Source: Amphiura filiformis (Eukaryota; Echinodermata; Ophiuroidea; Amphilepidida; Amphiuridae). From it: a stretch of 64,000 nt of DNA. This document shows, one piece after another, positions 1-11,216 of this stretch (the first letter of the stretch is position 1; each line of letters begins with the position of its first letter). The notes under the pieces are model-generated. The model ran no database searches. It was not told where the DNA came from and saw nothing but the letters and a program-made list of their open reading frames with translations. The translations under genes were made by a program, and so were the position numbers. The stretch spans positions 3,811,371-3,875,370 of the forward strand of contig NC_092636.1 of the NCBI RefSeq assembly GCF_039555335.1, written 5' to 3'.

Positions 1-1315
1 CACATCGAGACGCGTGTCATACATTTTCCAAACAGTGTACCCATACCATTTTTAGAATAAAATAAATATTGATTTTCACTACTTACTGCACTAAAAAGTA
101 TATTCTTAATGGTTGTTTTTGTTCAAAATAAGAATAATTTAATCAATTGTTGGTCCCCCACATGTCGGCATTATGGTGTGCTATTCACAAGTATACAACT
201 TTGGCGAGATTTTTTCAATACCATTCACACACTTTTTATAAAGTAATAATGAATGTAAATGATTTTTGCATTTCATTACAATGTTTAAATAAACATTTCA
301 ATATAATAAAGTGTCTTTCATCGGACGTTCTTACAATGTTTGAAGTCACACAATAACAAATCTGGAAGTAATTAATACTTTTGATAACTAAAATGAGCAA
401 TTTGACATTATTTTTGTTTGATTTAGTTTGTCGTATTTGTCCACTCGTTAAGTATGATCTATCATTGAGGCTGTGAACTTCACAGAATTAGCATATTTTG
501 ATGCATCAATATTTTTGAATAAGCCAACGCCTATTAGGCGTTTGTACCAGTTCCTTTACATGATAGGCCCTACTTCTGATTTAATAGCTTTGATTTTACC
601 CCTGACAACAATACAAAGGCCATAGGTCCTGGTAGCCAACCATCTTGCTCGCTGATACGTGAAAAGGCGAGAAATTTCTTAACAAATATTGAACAACTTT
701 TCAGACTTTTCATTCATTTTAACTTCCTTCACCCTTTCACATTTTCTTATTTTACCATAATGTCCTTTAGAAAAAAGCGTTTAGCAGCACTTTTCCACCG
801 GATGTAGCGAGGCATCGGACCTGCCTTGCATGCCAGCCACTGCCAGAGCATTTACACAGTGTGGATGCATGCCCTTGGCGTTCCGTTAGATCACATGACA
901 TTGCTATGAAAGTTCCCCGATCTACGACTTGGTCAGCTGCAAGAAATAAGTTCTCCCCTTTTCTCTCGGTATATGGACTGCACTTCCTAGACTTGTCGTT
1001 TTCAACCAGAACGCGCAGAGTTTCTTCTTTTACTCCATTCATATAGATGAGTTGACTTCTGACGTCAATGCCTGGCAGTATTCGCACGCATCATCACAAT
1101 TTCCATTGTTTTTTGCCTGGCAGTATGCGCGCGCATCGTATTTTGTTTAGGGCTCGTATTTTTAAAACTCCCGCCACATCACAACAAGACTATTGAACAG
1201 CGTAGTGGTTGCATGGGGTTCACTCAAGCATAAATATATACCAGTCCCTTGCCTTTGTTGATAAACATTGAGGTCAACTCATCTATACTATTTCACTTTT
1301 CACTCCATCAGATTA
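1..1315. other. No gene recognised; short direct repeat
   Basis: AT-rich DNA. A 24-bp motif around TGCCTGGCAGTAT..CGCATC occurs at 1069-1092 and again at 1114-1137. A 106-aa open frame on the minus strand (767-1087) has no family I recognise; it contains TTATTTCTTGCAG, which could be a splice acceptor, so an exon cannot be excluded. Confidence 0.5.
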
Positions 1316-1319
1316 TTAA

Positions 1320-1947
1320 GGGATCTGGAATGAGCGTTTCGACAGTATTTTTGTGGGACATGAGAGCACATCAGACTGAATTGCATTCTGAAGACGAAGA
1401 ATGTCTTTCTGATATCAAATAATTTTAATTTTTGAAATTCACGATATAATACAAATTTTATGACAAATTATTATAATTTGATATTTTTCAAATTTTCGAT
1501 ATATAACAGTCCTCGAAGTAAATTTTATAAATATAATGATAGTCTTAAAGTGTATGTAGCTGGAAGGAAAAGCCGACGATCAATTAAAAATTTTGACCTT
1601 TCATATTGCAGATATTTTTCCCAATTTTTTTGGTGTTCTGGGAAAAAAAATCCATATCTTCATTACGAAAGGTCAAACTTTTCAATTGATCGTCGGCTTT
1701 TCATCCCACCTACATACACTTTAAGTATAAATCATCAGATTTATAAAGTTTACTTCGAGTACTGTTATATCAAAAATATCAATTTTTAATCATTTGCCAT
1801 AAAATGTGTATTACATTGCGAATTTCAAAAAAATCAAAATTATTTGATATCAGAAGGCCATTCTTCGTATTCAGAATGCAATTCGATATGTCTGATGTGC
1901 TCTAGTGTCCCACAATAAATACTGTCCAAACGTTCATACCCCATCCC
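1320..1947. mobile_element. Long-hairpin MITE flanked by TTAA (family 1, copy 1)
   Basis: The two halves are inverted copies over almost the whole length: GGGATCTGGAATG at the left answers CATACCCCATCCC at the right, and the inner arms meet near 1620-1640. TTAA lies directly outside both ends (1316-1319 and 1948-1951), the target duplication of piggyBac- and Kolobok-type transposases. It has no coding capacity; the ORFs inside are incidental. Confidence 0.8.
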
Positions 1948-1951
1948 TTAA

Positions 1952-2784
1952 CAGAATGTACATTTTTAAAGTGACATAGCTTCATAATATTACTCTTTCA
2001 GCATGTTCAGAGGGTTTATATACTATTACGTGAACAACACATACTAAGAAGTAAATAGCATAAATTGGTGAGCCATACATTGCATGCTAACACAAGATGG
2101 GTCTGCTACAAAATACAGAAAATAAAAAAATATCTAAATTTTGATTTTCCGTTCAAATACCCATCTATCCCTAGAGCTCCACAGGGCATTATAAAAGTCG
2201 TGTAATTGCCGGTATTATGGGGATTTAAGACACCCTTGTTTTGACGACATGTCACTTGGATTTCATTTACAAATCAAGTTATGGTATCATCGCTTTCATC
2301 GACACGTGACGATGAAATTTGTTGGAAATGTTATACTTTTAAAGTATCACGATTTGTTAATGAGATACGCGTGGCGTCACGCGATTTTAGGATTAAAGCT
2401 CCTCCGTGAATCTGTTCTTTTTATCCATCAACAGAAGAAGATTAAACGAAATTGACAAGCATTAATACTCATCATAAAATTGTATTTTTACTATCAATAT
2501 CTCTTTGTGGTTGATTATGAACAATCCCTTATCAATTACACTCAAACTCAAATTATTTACATATCTTTGTTTGAGATTAGAAAGAAACTGGATAAGAGAA
2601 ACGCTTCAAAATAACTTGGCTCTCAGCAACAATCTAAGATGGAAAAAATAAACAGTAGAGAGCAGTTAAAGTATCAGGGGCTGACAGTAATTGGATATCA
2701 TCAGCAAATGGGAAAATATGATAATTGTATTAAAGAAGAGAAAAGGTTTCTCTGTATTAGTTTGTATAATATTTTAATGATTTT
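1952..2784. other. No gene recognised
   Basis: AT-rich spacer between a TTAA-flanked MITE and the first minisatellite. I see nothing supportable in it. Confidence 0.6.
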
Positions 2785-2885
2785 AGATTAAGTAGTGGAA
2801 TATCAGCAGTAGATAGCAGATGAAGTGGATTATCAGCTGTAGATAATAGATGAAGTAATGTAAAATCAGCAGTATGGCAGATGAA

Positions 2886-3532
2886 CCCAGCAAACACAAA
2901 ACGTTTTCGACATCATTTAAATGTCGGGTTATATAAAGGGTACATTAATGGTATGAAACGTTTTCATAACATTTAATAAAATTTGTTGGTAATTTACTGC
3001 ACAGCAAACACAAATGTTTTACAGAAAACATTTAAATGTCGGGTTATTTAAAGGGTATAAAAACGTTGTAATAACATTCCAAAAACATTTTTGAAAACTT
3101 GGTCAAATCATTCTAAACAGAATGTTATTTTGGGGTTGAAAAATATTTTGCAAAAAAATGTTTGCCCAAAATATTTACAATAACGTTTTTAAAATGTTTT
3201 CACGATCTTTATATAACCCAACATTTAAATGTTATTAAAACGTTTTGTAAAAAACATTTTAAGAACATTTGTGTGTTTGCTGGGTGCAAATATTTTAACA
3301 TAATTTTGTTTAAGTGTTGACAAAATATTTGGCCAAAAATGTTTGCAAAAATAGTTTACAATGACATTTCGAAAACATTTTAAAAATATTGTTGTAGTTT
3401 GTTTTCATATAAAACGTTTAATGACCTTTATATAACCCGACATTTTAATGTTATTAAAAGGTTTTCACCTAAACCAAAACCCAAAATGTAACTTGTTTAA
3501 AACGTTTTAAAAACGTTTTTGTGTTTGCTGGG
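2886..3532. mobile_element. CCCAGC-ended MITE, copy 1, inserted in a minisatellite
   Basis: Terminal inverted repeats CCCAGCAAACACAAAACG and its complement ending GTGTTTGCTGGG. The interior is rich in AACGTTTT and has inverted blocks around TGTCGGGTTATATAAAG. A further end-like motif GTGTGTTTGCTGGG sits in the middle (about 3270-3283), so it may be composite. The array reads through on both sides (GATGAA before, AAGTAGTG after), consistent with a 2-bp AA target duplication. Non-coding. Confidence 0.8.
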
Positions 3533-3595
3533 AAGTAGTGTAGTATCAACAGTTGATAGCAGATGAAGTAGTGGAGAATCAGCAGTATATATATA

Positions 3596-4549
3596 TCTGC
3601 AAATTGGCCAGAACACATGGAACGCGTTCATTAATGTAACGGTTTTTTAACACATGACACGTGTTCAACTTATTTAGAGAACACTAGTGTTACTGTAGAG
3701 AACACAGGTGTTATTACCTCAGAACACTAGTGTAACGTGTTCTAATCCTTTAAACACTGGTGTTCAAAATTACTATCTATGAACACCTCGGACACATGAA
3801 AGAAATGTAACGGTTTTTTAACACATGACACGTGTTCAAACATTGCTTTTCAGAATGCTGGTGTTCAACCTTTATTCATACATTTTCAAAATCTCATTAC
3901 TCGACATTAAACAAATGCATGGTAATATAAACAAGATAATGGCGGTGTTCAGAAGAATTCCCATGAAATCCGAGAGTTTTCACCTAAGGCTAGCCCAATG
4001 CTCGAACCCTCGCCGATCGTATCTCCCGGCTGACAGCGCAACGCCTATAACCGCTCGGCCATCTCGCCCTCTTGTGTCTCTCCGATGCTTGTTCATCGCT
4101 GTCAACAGATATACGGACTCCCAAATTTGCCCTGAATTTCATTCTTCCCTAAATCCTTCGAATTTACATTCACTATCATCACATTTGTCTTGAAAAAGAC
4201 AGTTTGGAATAGCGTTTCCACGTTGCATCGCCATTGTTGTTGTAGTCACTTATATCCCTCCTTCGAAGGAGCACCGTGTATTTCTCGCTGACACGTCGCA
4301 GCTCTCCAACGCCTCTATCTGCTCATCCACATCGGTATCATTACCTCATGCGTTCCATTTTTGAACACCAGTATTCAATATAATCATTCAGAACACTTGT
4401 GACACGTCTGATCAATACTGTGTGTTCTACATTATAAAAGAACACTAATGTGCTAGGCTTATCATATTATCTTTAGTGTTCTAAAGAGACAATTATGAAC
4501 ACCCCGGACGCGTCTGAGAAGCGTCATGTGTTCGGGAAAATTTGCAGTG
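3596..4549. mobile_element. TA-flanked non-autonomous DNA element inserted in the minisatellite
   Basis: The outer ends CTGCAAATTGGCCAGAACAC and GTGTTCGGGAAAATTTGCAG are imperfect inverted repeats. TA is found outside both ends, and the minisatellite resumes after it. Near both ends there are repeated GAACAC and GTGTTC palindromic motifs. The interior contains a tRNA-like patch on the minus strand around 4000-4065 (GAGATGGCCGAGCGGTTA..GGTTCGAGC) that does not fold into a full cloverleaf. The TA target suggests a Tc1/mariner-type relative; this is inference. Confidence 0.6.
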
Positions 4550-4749
4550 TAGGAGATGAATAGTGGAGTATCAGGAGTAGACATAATATATAGCAGATGA
4601 AGTATATGCGGCTGAAGTATTGGAGTATCAGTGTAGATATCAGATGTTCGAGTTGTTTAGTATCAGCAGTAGATAGCAGATGAGTAAGTTGCGGTTTATC
4701 AACAGTAGATAGCAGATGAAGTAGTATGATATCAGTAGTGAATAGCAGA

Positions 4750-5300
4750 CGAAGTAGTGGAGTACCGGTATTAGCCGTAGATGGATTAGGGGGACATCAT
4801 CAGTACACAGCCAATGGAGCAGATGGGTTTATATCATCAGTAGAAAGCAAGTGAAGTATAGTGAAATATCAGCCGATCTATCGATATAATCGGCTGAAAG
4901 TGTATATAGGTTAACATTTAAGACAAGAATTCCGTTAAAGGTGTACAGCAAAAGAGTAAAAGTAAGAGTTCACTTTCATTTAGGATATAAGTAATAAGTG
5001 AAAACATGGCACATGATCGAAAGTTTCTATATAAACCATCATTAAATGATGTGGAATCATTGAGCGTCGACATGGGTGTAATCAAGCACACATTTCACGT
5101 GCTCTGCAACCTGTTCAACTTATGATGTACTTGTCATGCTACATATGTACTGGTTGACATTCAAGTCAACCACTTGGAAGATTATGTTGAGGTTTGTCAG
5201 AAGCAACAACCCGGTGTGCGTATTGGACTTGTTGGGGTGTGTTTGGCGTCTGTCATTTAGCTTAATCATGTTAATACCGAACTCTTGAAACTGATTTTTT
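4750..5300 (+). repeat. Left arm of a large inverted repeat
   Basis: This segment (including AGCCGATCTATCGATATAAT and CATGGCACATGATCGAAAG) recurs as its reverse complement at 7014-7556 with high identity over about 430 bp of unique sequence. The match runs on outward into diverged minisatellite. Its inner end is at AACTCTTGAAACTG. Confidence 0.85.
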
Positions 5301-5627
5301 CCTGAAAATAAGATTGGATTGAAAGTCGTATGTCTTGAATCACGTGTGATTTTTTAGCACCAAAGCTTATAGTTAAGATTTATTTGTCTAAAAACTTACA
5401 TACCGTAAGTATTTGACAGGATGGCTGGGTGTATTGAAATGTATGAATTTGATTGTATAGAACCAATTTGAACAAAAACAAAGTGGATGTTTTATTTAAA
5501 TATGGTTATTATTAGTCTTACACAGCAAGTACATATATTTGTGTTGCAAAAAAAATAACTTTCAAAGGTTAAAGCTATATGTTAAAGCTATAAACACGTT
5601 TTAAGTGACCTATTATGTTCTTTGACA

Positions 5628-6387
5628 CATCGGCGGCGGAACCAGGGGGCCAGGGGGGCCAATGGCCCCTCCACTTTTTTGACTGGGGCCCGACCCCCCC
5701 ACACACACACACTTGTGCTGTGTGTATAACATGTCTGGGTTAACATAAATAATCAAATCTCTATTTCCAACTCCCCTGTGGCTCTGTTAATACACAGAGT
5801 GTAGGCTTATGGATAAACAAATTCCCCTTTTCGCTTCTGCTTTGGACACCCAACACTAAAAGCAATAATTTATACAATAATAGTGAAAACTTATCCACGA
5901 ATGGCTTCAATTGGGGCCTTCATTTAACCCATTTTCAGATTTTTCAAACTAAAATTGTACACAATAATAGTGCCAGAATGGTCCACAAAATGGCTTCAAT
6001 TGGTCCTTCATTTTGCAAAGGTTTCTCACTTCTGAGGGCACCCCCTCCTTTCGTCCTTTTTTCTGCTTTGGACACCCGACACTTAATGTTTACAGTAATA
6101 ATTTATACAGTTAAAAATAGTGATAACTTGTCCACGAATGGCTTTAACAGCTTCATTTCACCAATTTTCGGCTTTTTCAAACTCAAATTGTACACAATAA
6201 TAGTACCAAAATAGTCCATCAAATGGTTTCAATTGGGCCTTCATTTTGCAAAAGATTCTCACTTATGAGGGGGGCACATCCCCCTCAGACACCCCCTGCG
6301 TCACGCAAGCGCGACGCGGCCATTATTTCTATTTTTACATCACCCTGACTGCCCCCCCCCACTTTCAAAATCATTCCGCCGCCGCTG
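5628..6387. mobile_element. Non-autonomous hAT-like element with 8-bp target duplication
   Basis: Inverted ends CATCGGCGGCGGAA and TTCCGCCGCCGCTG. The flanking octamers are CTTTGACA (5620-5627) and TTTTGACA (6388-6395), one mismatch apart, as expected for a hAT 8-bp duplication. Inside, a ~225-bp block (GGACACCC.., CACGAATGGCTT.., ACACAATAATAGT..) is present twice in tandem. G/C homopolymer stretches lie near both ends. No transposase ORF. Confidence 0.7.
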
Positions 6388-6774
6388 TTTTGACATTGCC
6401 ATCATTACATCATATCACAAAAAATCACCTTAACGGTCTTGCGCATAAACCATATAGCGTAGTGTGCCACAGTTCAGAGTGAGTTAAACGACTCCAGGGT
6501 AAAAACTGGTTTCAAATTACTAGTGGTTAATCATAAAACAATGGACCTTTAGCAGGATTGAGACAAAAAAAGTCTCTAATTATTTGTGTGATTACCCATG
6601 ATTTGAATCATTAACGGGAACTCTTTGAAACACAACAATGAAAAATCAAAATTTGTGATTGTCTTTTGGTTCAGGTGATGTATACAGATCCATTGTTAGC
6701 CAATCACAGCTATCTCTGCTTTTCTCTGCTAAAGCGCCAATGCTTCTTCCGCTGTCCACTATACTTCAATGATG

Positions 6775-7012
6775 TCTTCTGGAAATACCACACTACTTCG
6801 TCTGTTTCTACTGCTGATACCCAATTATCTATATCTACTGCTGATACTCCACTGTTTCATCTGCTATCTATATACTGTCGATAATCCACTACTTCATCTG
6901 CTATCTATACTGCTGATATTACACTACTCCATCTGCTATCTACTGCTGAAATTCCACTACTTCATCTGCTATCTACTGCTGATACTTCACTACTTCATCT
7001 GCTATCTGCTGG
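6775..7012 (-). repeat. Minisatellite, reverse orientation
   Basis: Units read CTGCTATCTACTGCTGATA on the plus strand, the reverse complement of the 2785-4880 array. It adjoins the inner end of the right inverted-repeat arm. Confidence 0.85.
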
Positions 7013-7013
7013 G

Positions 7014-7556
7014 AAAAACCTGTTTCAAGAGTTCGATATTAACATGATTAAGTTAAATGACAGACGCCAAACACACCCCCAACAAGTCTAATACGCACAC
7101 CGGGTTGTTGCCTCTGAAAATCTCAACATAATCTTCCAAGTGGTTGACTTGAATGTCAAACAGTACATATGTAGCATGACAAGTACATCATAAGTTGAAC
7201 AGGTTGCAGAGCACGTGAAATGTGTGCTTGATTACACCCATGTCGACGCTCAATGATTCCACATCATTTAATGATGGTTTATATAGAAACTTTCGATCAT
7301 GTGCCATGTTTTCACTTATTACTTATATCCTAAATGAAAGTGAACTCTTACTTTTACACTTTTGCTGTACACCTTTAACGTAATTCTTGTCTTAAATGTT
7401 AACCTATATACACTTTCAGCCGATTATATCGATAGATCGGCTGATATTTCACCACTTCATTTGCTATCTACTGATGATATACCCATCTGCCTCATTGGCT
7501 GTGTACTGATGATGTCCCACTAATGCATCTGCTATCTATACGGCTGATACGCCACT
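7014..7556 (-). repeat. Right arm of the large inverted repeat
   Basis: Reverse complement of 4750-5300, starting at TGTTTCAAGAGTT and ending past the shared GGACATCATCAGTACACAGC region. Unlike the left arm it has minisatellite on both sides (about 6775-7012 and 7447-7615). Confidence 0.85.
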
Positions 7557-7615
7557 ACTTCATCTGCTATCTACTACTGATACCCCACTGTTCATTAATA
7601 TTTGCTATCTACTGA
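7447..7615 (-). repeat. Short diverged minisatellite, reverse orientation
   Basis: About five diverged units (CATCTGCTATCTAC.., GGCTGATAC..) outside the unique part of the right inverted-repeat arm, mirroring the array outside the left arm. Confidence 0.75.
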
Positions 7616-8945
7616 TGTTCAGGCACTTCGTCTATTACTCCACTGCTCATCCAAAAATAAAGGATTTGTATTGTTTCGTACTCAGCTCATCCGTCTTTAC
7701 AAATGACTTAATTTTGCCCTTGACTCATCACTTTTGCATTGTTTTATCACAAAATTGGTCGTCACAATGCGGTTTAGTTAATAGACATATATCAATATAC
7801 ATAAGCTACTAGGTTTTGTCACCTAATGGCTTCTGATAAAAACACCTTTGATCTTTACCTTGGCCGGCCAGGCTCATGTGTCATCATGCTGACCACATCA
7901 TCACCATTATTATTATACCTAATTTAAACAGCTATACTTAATTACATCGACTATTCGATCATAAATGCGCGTTATTAACTTTCAATCATTTCGTTTCATT
8001 ATTAAATATGCCTTATCTATGTATCTTTTAAATGTCTGATCTATGTTCTATTTTTCAATATTAAACTTTCATTATTATCGAACCCCTTTTATTTCTCTTG
8101 CTTTGTGCAGCTCCAAACCTATCAAAAATGTAATATCTGTCATGTTTGCCAATATATATTCGAATCTTGCGACATTTGTGCTACTTTAGCTCTAGTTTTA
8201 GTCTACAAAATTCTTGTTTACCTTGGGTTATAATTCCAACAACTTAAAAGCTGGATATAAGATCCTTTTATAGGGTGTCTACGAAAGATCTTTTTACTTC
8301 GTATGGCTTAACACGTGCGCTTATCATTATTATGCGGGCTCACAATCGTCTTAATATGACTCCCATTGACTAACTTTTATTTCCCCGATGACAATTTAAT
8401 TTCTATTTGTCCACTTTCCTCCTTTGTTAAACTTCTGTCACTCTTGGTCAGAAATGGCTATTCTTACCTAAACTGGACCTTTTCACTTATTTTCAGCTTT
8501 TTACCATTATGCCTAATTGTCGTCTTTTCTTGTCCATTGACGTTTTGTTAGCTTAAACGCAACGATGCCAATTCCGTGGATGTATAAAAAGGTAACCTTA
8601 GAGCTTCCGTAGGGATGATGTTAAACACTCCGTGACATGGTAAACACGTAGAAACAAAGTCAGTCAGATTTTTGTCTCTGTTGAACTAGTGTCATGAACT
8701 GATTGAATTACGTATGTTTACACACGGCAGCTGTCCGCCAATGTTCACGCCTAGTTTCAAAATATTAAAAAAATGGTTTAAAAACTCTTGGACTGTTATT
8801 TGTTTTTGAATATTTACCTCAAGAATCAAGATAACATTGCAAAGCGAGTTTGTAATCATCTTTTTTATATCTTTTTAAAGAATGTTTTGAAAACTTTTAA
8901 GAAAAATTTTGAAAAATTTAAAATCTGATGTCTTTACCGGATATT
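7616..8945. other. No gene recognised
   Basis: AT-rich DNA with only short incidental frames. Confidence 0.6.
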
Positions 8946-9182
8946 AGGCGACGAAAAAAAACATGTTCTACGGGCGGACGGACCTTTCGAGAAAGGTCGG
9001 TCGGTCGACATTTTTTTTTTAAATGACCCAAAAAATCACCAACATTTGTAAATAATTTGCAATTTGAGAAAATTCAAAAAATAATAGGATCGGCATTCAT
9101 TTGTACAGAAATGTTTTCCTTATTTGTTCAAAATCTGGTTTGGTCGGGCCCGTAGAACAGGGTTTTCTTTTTTTCGTCGCCT
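8946..9182. mobile_element. GGCGACGAAAAAAA-ended MITE
   Basis: The left end TAGGCGACGAAAAAAAACA followed by TTCTACGGGC is answered at the right by GCCCGTAGAACAGGG and TTTTTTTCGTCGCCT. About 237 bp, AT-rich centre, non-coding. A small reading frame on each strand overlaps its right end and is incidental. Confidence 0.65.
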
Positions 9183-9883
9183 TAGCGAACAGAATTTTGT
9201 GGCGGGGACGTGATGTCGTGATCCGATGGAGAAGCAAACGAGAAAACATTTCTGTGAAGCCGAAACGGCACCAAAAGCCATAATTAAAGTCCTTTAACTG
9301 GAAATAAAGTTGCACCAAAAAATGTACAAATGTTATAATTTTCGGTTTGGATCGAGTTCTAGCATGTCTAGTCTAAAATCAGAAATGAGTGCCAACAGGT
9401 GGAGCATCGTCCATACCCTGCCCAGATTAAAGGACTCCTGAGGAACCTGATAGCATGATGAAATGGGTATCACCATACTAAATGAAATGCTTCCCAAAGT
9501 AAGAATTACGACGGAGGGAAACTCTAAAGAGGATGGTCCGATTTCCTCAAATGTTTTGATTCACATTGGGCTATTCCCAAATAATATCCCCATGAGGAAG
9601 ATTTTGAATTAATTCTTGAATTTTCCAGATCCAACCGTTTTCATCAGTAAATGGAAGAAATTTCAAACAAGATTGTCTCATTTTAAGCAAGATACGGTAA
9701 GATTTATCAAAATTTTATGAATTTCAACAACTTTTAAGATTAAGGAATCCAACAATTTCAACTAGAATTTGTCATAAAACTAACAAAAATAAAAATGGTA
9801 TGTAATGTGGTGTTTGTACTGTTTACCCCGCATGACTGCTCATATCCATAAGTACCAGACTTGAGTCCTGTTTATCAGGGACA
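9183..9883. other. No gene recognised
   Basis: Spacer between the GGCGACG-ended MITE and the SINE head. Nothing supportable seen. Confidence 0.55.
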
Positions 9884-9956
9884 GTCTGTGTAGCTCAGTG
9901 GTTAGAGCGCTCGCCCGACAAGCGAGAGGTCTGGGGTTCGAGTCCCCGCACAGGCA
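9884..9956 (+). repeat. tRNA-derived SINE head or tRNA pseudogene (Val-like, GAC)
   Basis: 73 nt fold as a cloverleaf: acceptor GTCTGTG/CACAGGC, A box TAGCTCAGTGG, anticodon stem CTCGC/GCGAG with loop CCGACAA, T arm with B box GGTTCGAGTCC. The anticodon would be GAC, but position 33 is C rather than the near-universal T, and GAC is not the usual animal Val anticodon. There is no encoded terminator directly after it; instead a non-tRNA tail continues. A tRNA-derived SINE is therefore more likely than a working tRNA. Confidence 0.6.
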
Positions 9957-10666
9957 GGTATGTCCGGAGTTTTTACTCTGGTAGATCTGCCTATGCATGT
10001 AATGTTTCCATTTGTAAATTCATGTTTAATTGTGCTAGTGTGCGATGCGTAATTCTTCTTTCCCCTGTATAACAAAAATAACCATCTGGATTGAACTCAA
10101 GATGCAATCGGAATTGCGATAGCATTGAAATCTTCCACAGGGGGTGTGTGAATTTAAAATGGAATAGCCCATTGATCCCGCTCCCCATGAAGTTTCATGC
10201 TTGTACGTAACTCCCCTTTTTTGGCTTAAATATTTTGGCTCAAACCACGTTAGAGATATTGATATCCTAACCCACTTGCGAATGGAAAATAGTCCAGAAT
10301 TGAGACTCTTGGGAACTCTGAAAGCAAGAGGCATGCAGGTTGTCACGCGCAGGACACGGTGACATGGGACAGGACGACACCTCATATAATAGCAAAAATT
10401 GTTTGAGTGTGAGATATAATGGAATCAAAGATATAATTACCCAGGACAGTTTTTTCATGGGTAGGGGCCTATGTAAAGGCTTATATAGGATCGACACCAT
10501 TTTGTCGCCCTATATATGACCACTGTCCGTCCATATTTTGAGGTGTGTGGGGTGTGTGTGGAGTGGGAGGTGTAAGGGATGGGAGTGTGGGGTCAGTGTG
10601 GTGGTGTGGTATGGAAACTAACCTGAATTAAATTCATTGAAATATTGCGGGGATATTTATAGCGAC
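9957..10666. other. SINE-like tail, repeat fragment and a small hairpin
   Basis: GGTATGTCCGGAGTTTTTAC follows the tRNA-like head and may be SINE body. A repeat fragment lies at 10125-10174. TATATAGGATCGACA pairs in part with TTGTCGCCCTATATA near 10481-10517. A GT/GGT-rich stretch lies at 10535-10615. No gene. Confidence 0.5.
10125..10174 (+). repeat. Fragment of the ATTCCATTTAAAATCCACAC element
   Basis: TTCCACAGGGGGTGTGTGAA followed by ATGGAATAGCCCA matches one end of the element at 33871-34159. Only this end is recognisable here. Confidence 0.55.
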
Positions 10667-11212
10667 AAGGGCTCGGCTAGCGACGTTTGCACATATGTGT
10701 ATTTTTATGGGACCTATAGAGCACACCCGGCACATCAAATTGCATTCTGAACACGAGGAATATCCTTCTGAATTTATGAGAAATGATATTTTTGACATTT
10801 AACGGTTATCGAAGTAAACTTGTAAATGAAATGAGTGTACTTAAAGTATAATAAGTAGCTGGGAGGAAAACCGTCCATCATATTAACATTTTGACCTTTC
10901 GTAATGTAATCTTCAATACGAAAGGTCACAATTTTCATATGATGGATGGCTTTTCCTTATACACTTTAAGTACATATCATTAGATTTATAAAGTTTACTT
11001 TGAAGACTGTCAAATAACAAAAATACGAAAATATACTTTTTCAATAATTTGCCATCAAATTTTTATTATATCGCCAATTTCAAAAAAATCTAAATTATTT
11101 GATATCAGACGACTAAAAACTACTAGTATTCAGTGCTTTGTGCCCGGGCTTTGTGTATCTGATGTGCTCTCAGGCCCACAAAAATACTGTGCAAAGGTGG
11201 GTGACCGGCCCC
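10667..11212. mobile_element. Long-hairpin MITE flanked by TTAA (family 1, copy 2, diverged)
   Basis: Same architecture and sequence as the element at 1320-1947 (GCACATCA..TTGCATTCTGAA, then a central AGGAAAA..GACCTTTCGTA hairpin, then GATGTGCTCTCAGGCCCAC). TTAA follows the right end at 11213-11216. The left end is eroded and its TTAA is no longer clear. This is the older-looking copy. Confidence 0.65.
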
Positions 11213-11216
11213 TTAA

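Larger units (their letters stand above)
2785..4880 (+). repeat. Degenerate 33-bp minisatellite, forward orientation, split by two insertions
   Basis: Visible in pieces at 2785-2885, 3533-3595 and 4550-4880, with cores such as GTATCAGCAGTAGATAGCAG. Units are more diverged than in the other arrays. Two DNA elements (2886-3532 and 3596-4549) have landed inside it. Confidence 0.8.

Noticed and set aside
767-1087. 106-aa minus-strand frame as a gene
   Set aside because: No recognisable family and no supporting start, promoter or neighbouring exon. I cannot exclude an exon, so it is only noted in the spacer entry.
4000-4065. tRNA-Leu or tRNA-Ser gene on the minus strand
   Set aside because: The D-arm-like and T-arm-like pieces are present, but the anticodon and acceptor stems do not pair.
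3825-4193. 122-aa forward frame
   Set aside because: It lies inside a TA-flanked non-autonomous element and overlaps a tRNA-like patch; no protein motif.
9097-9318. Overlapping frames on both strands
   Set aside because: They overlap the right end of a GGCGACG-ended MITE and have no motif.
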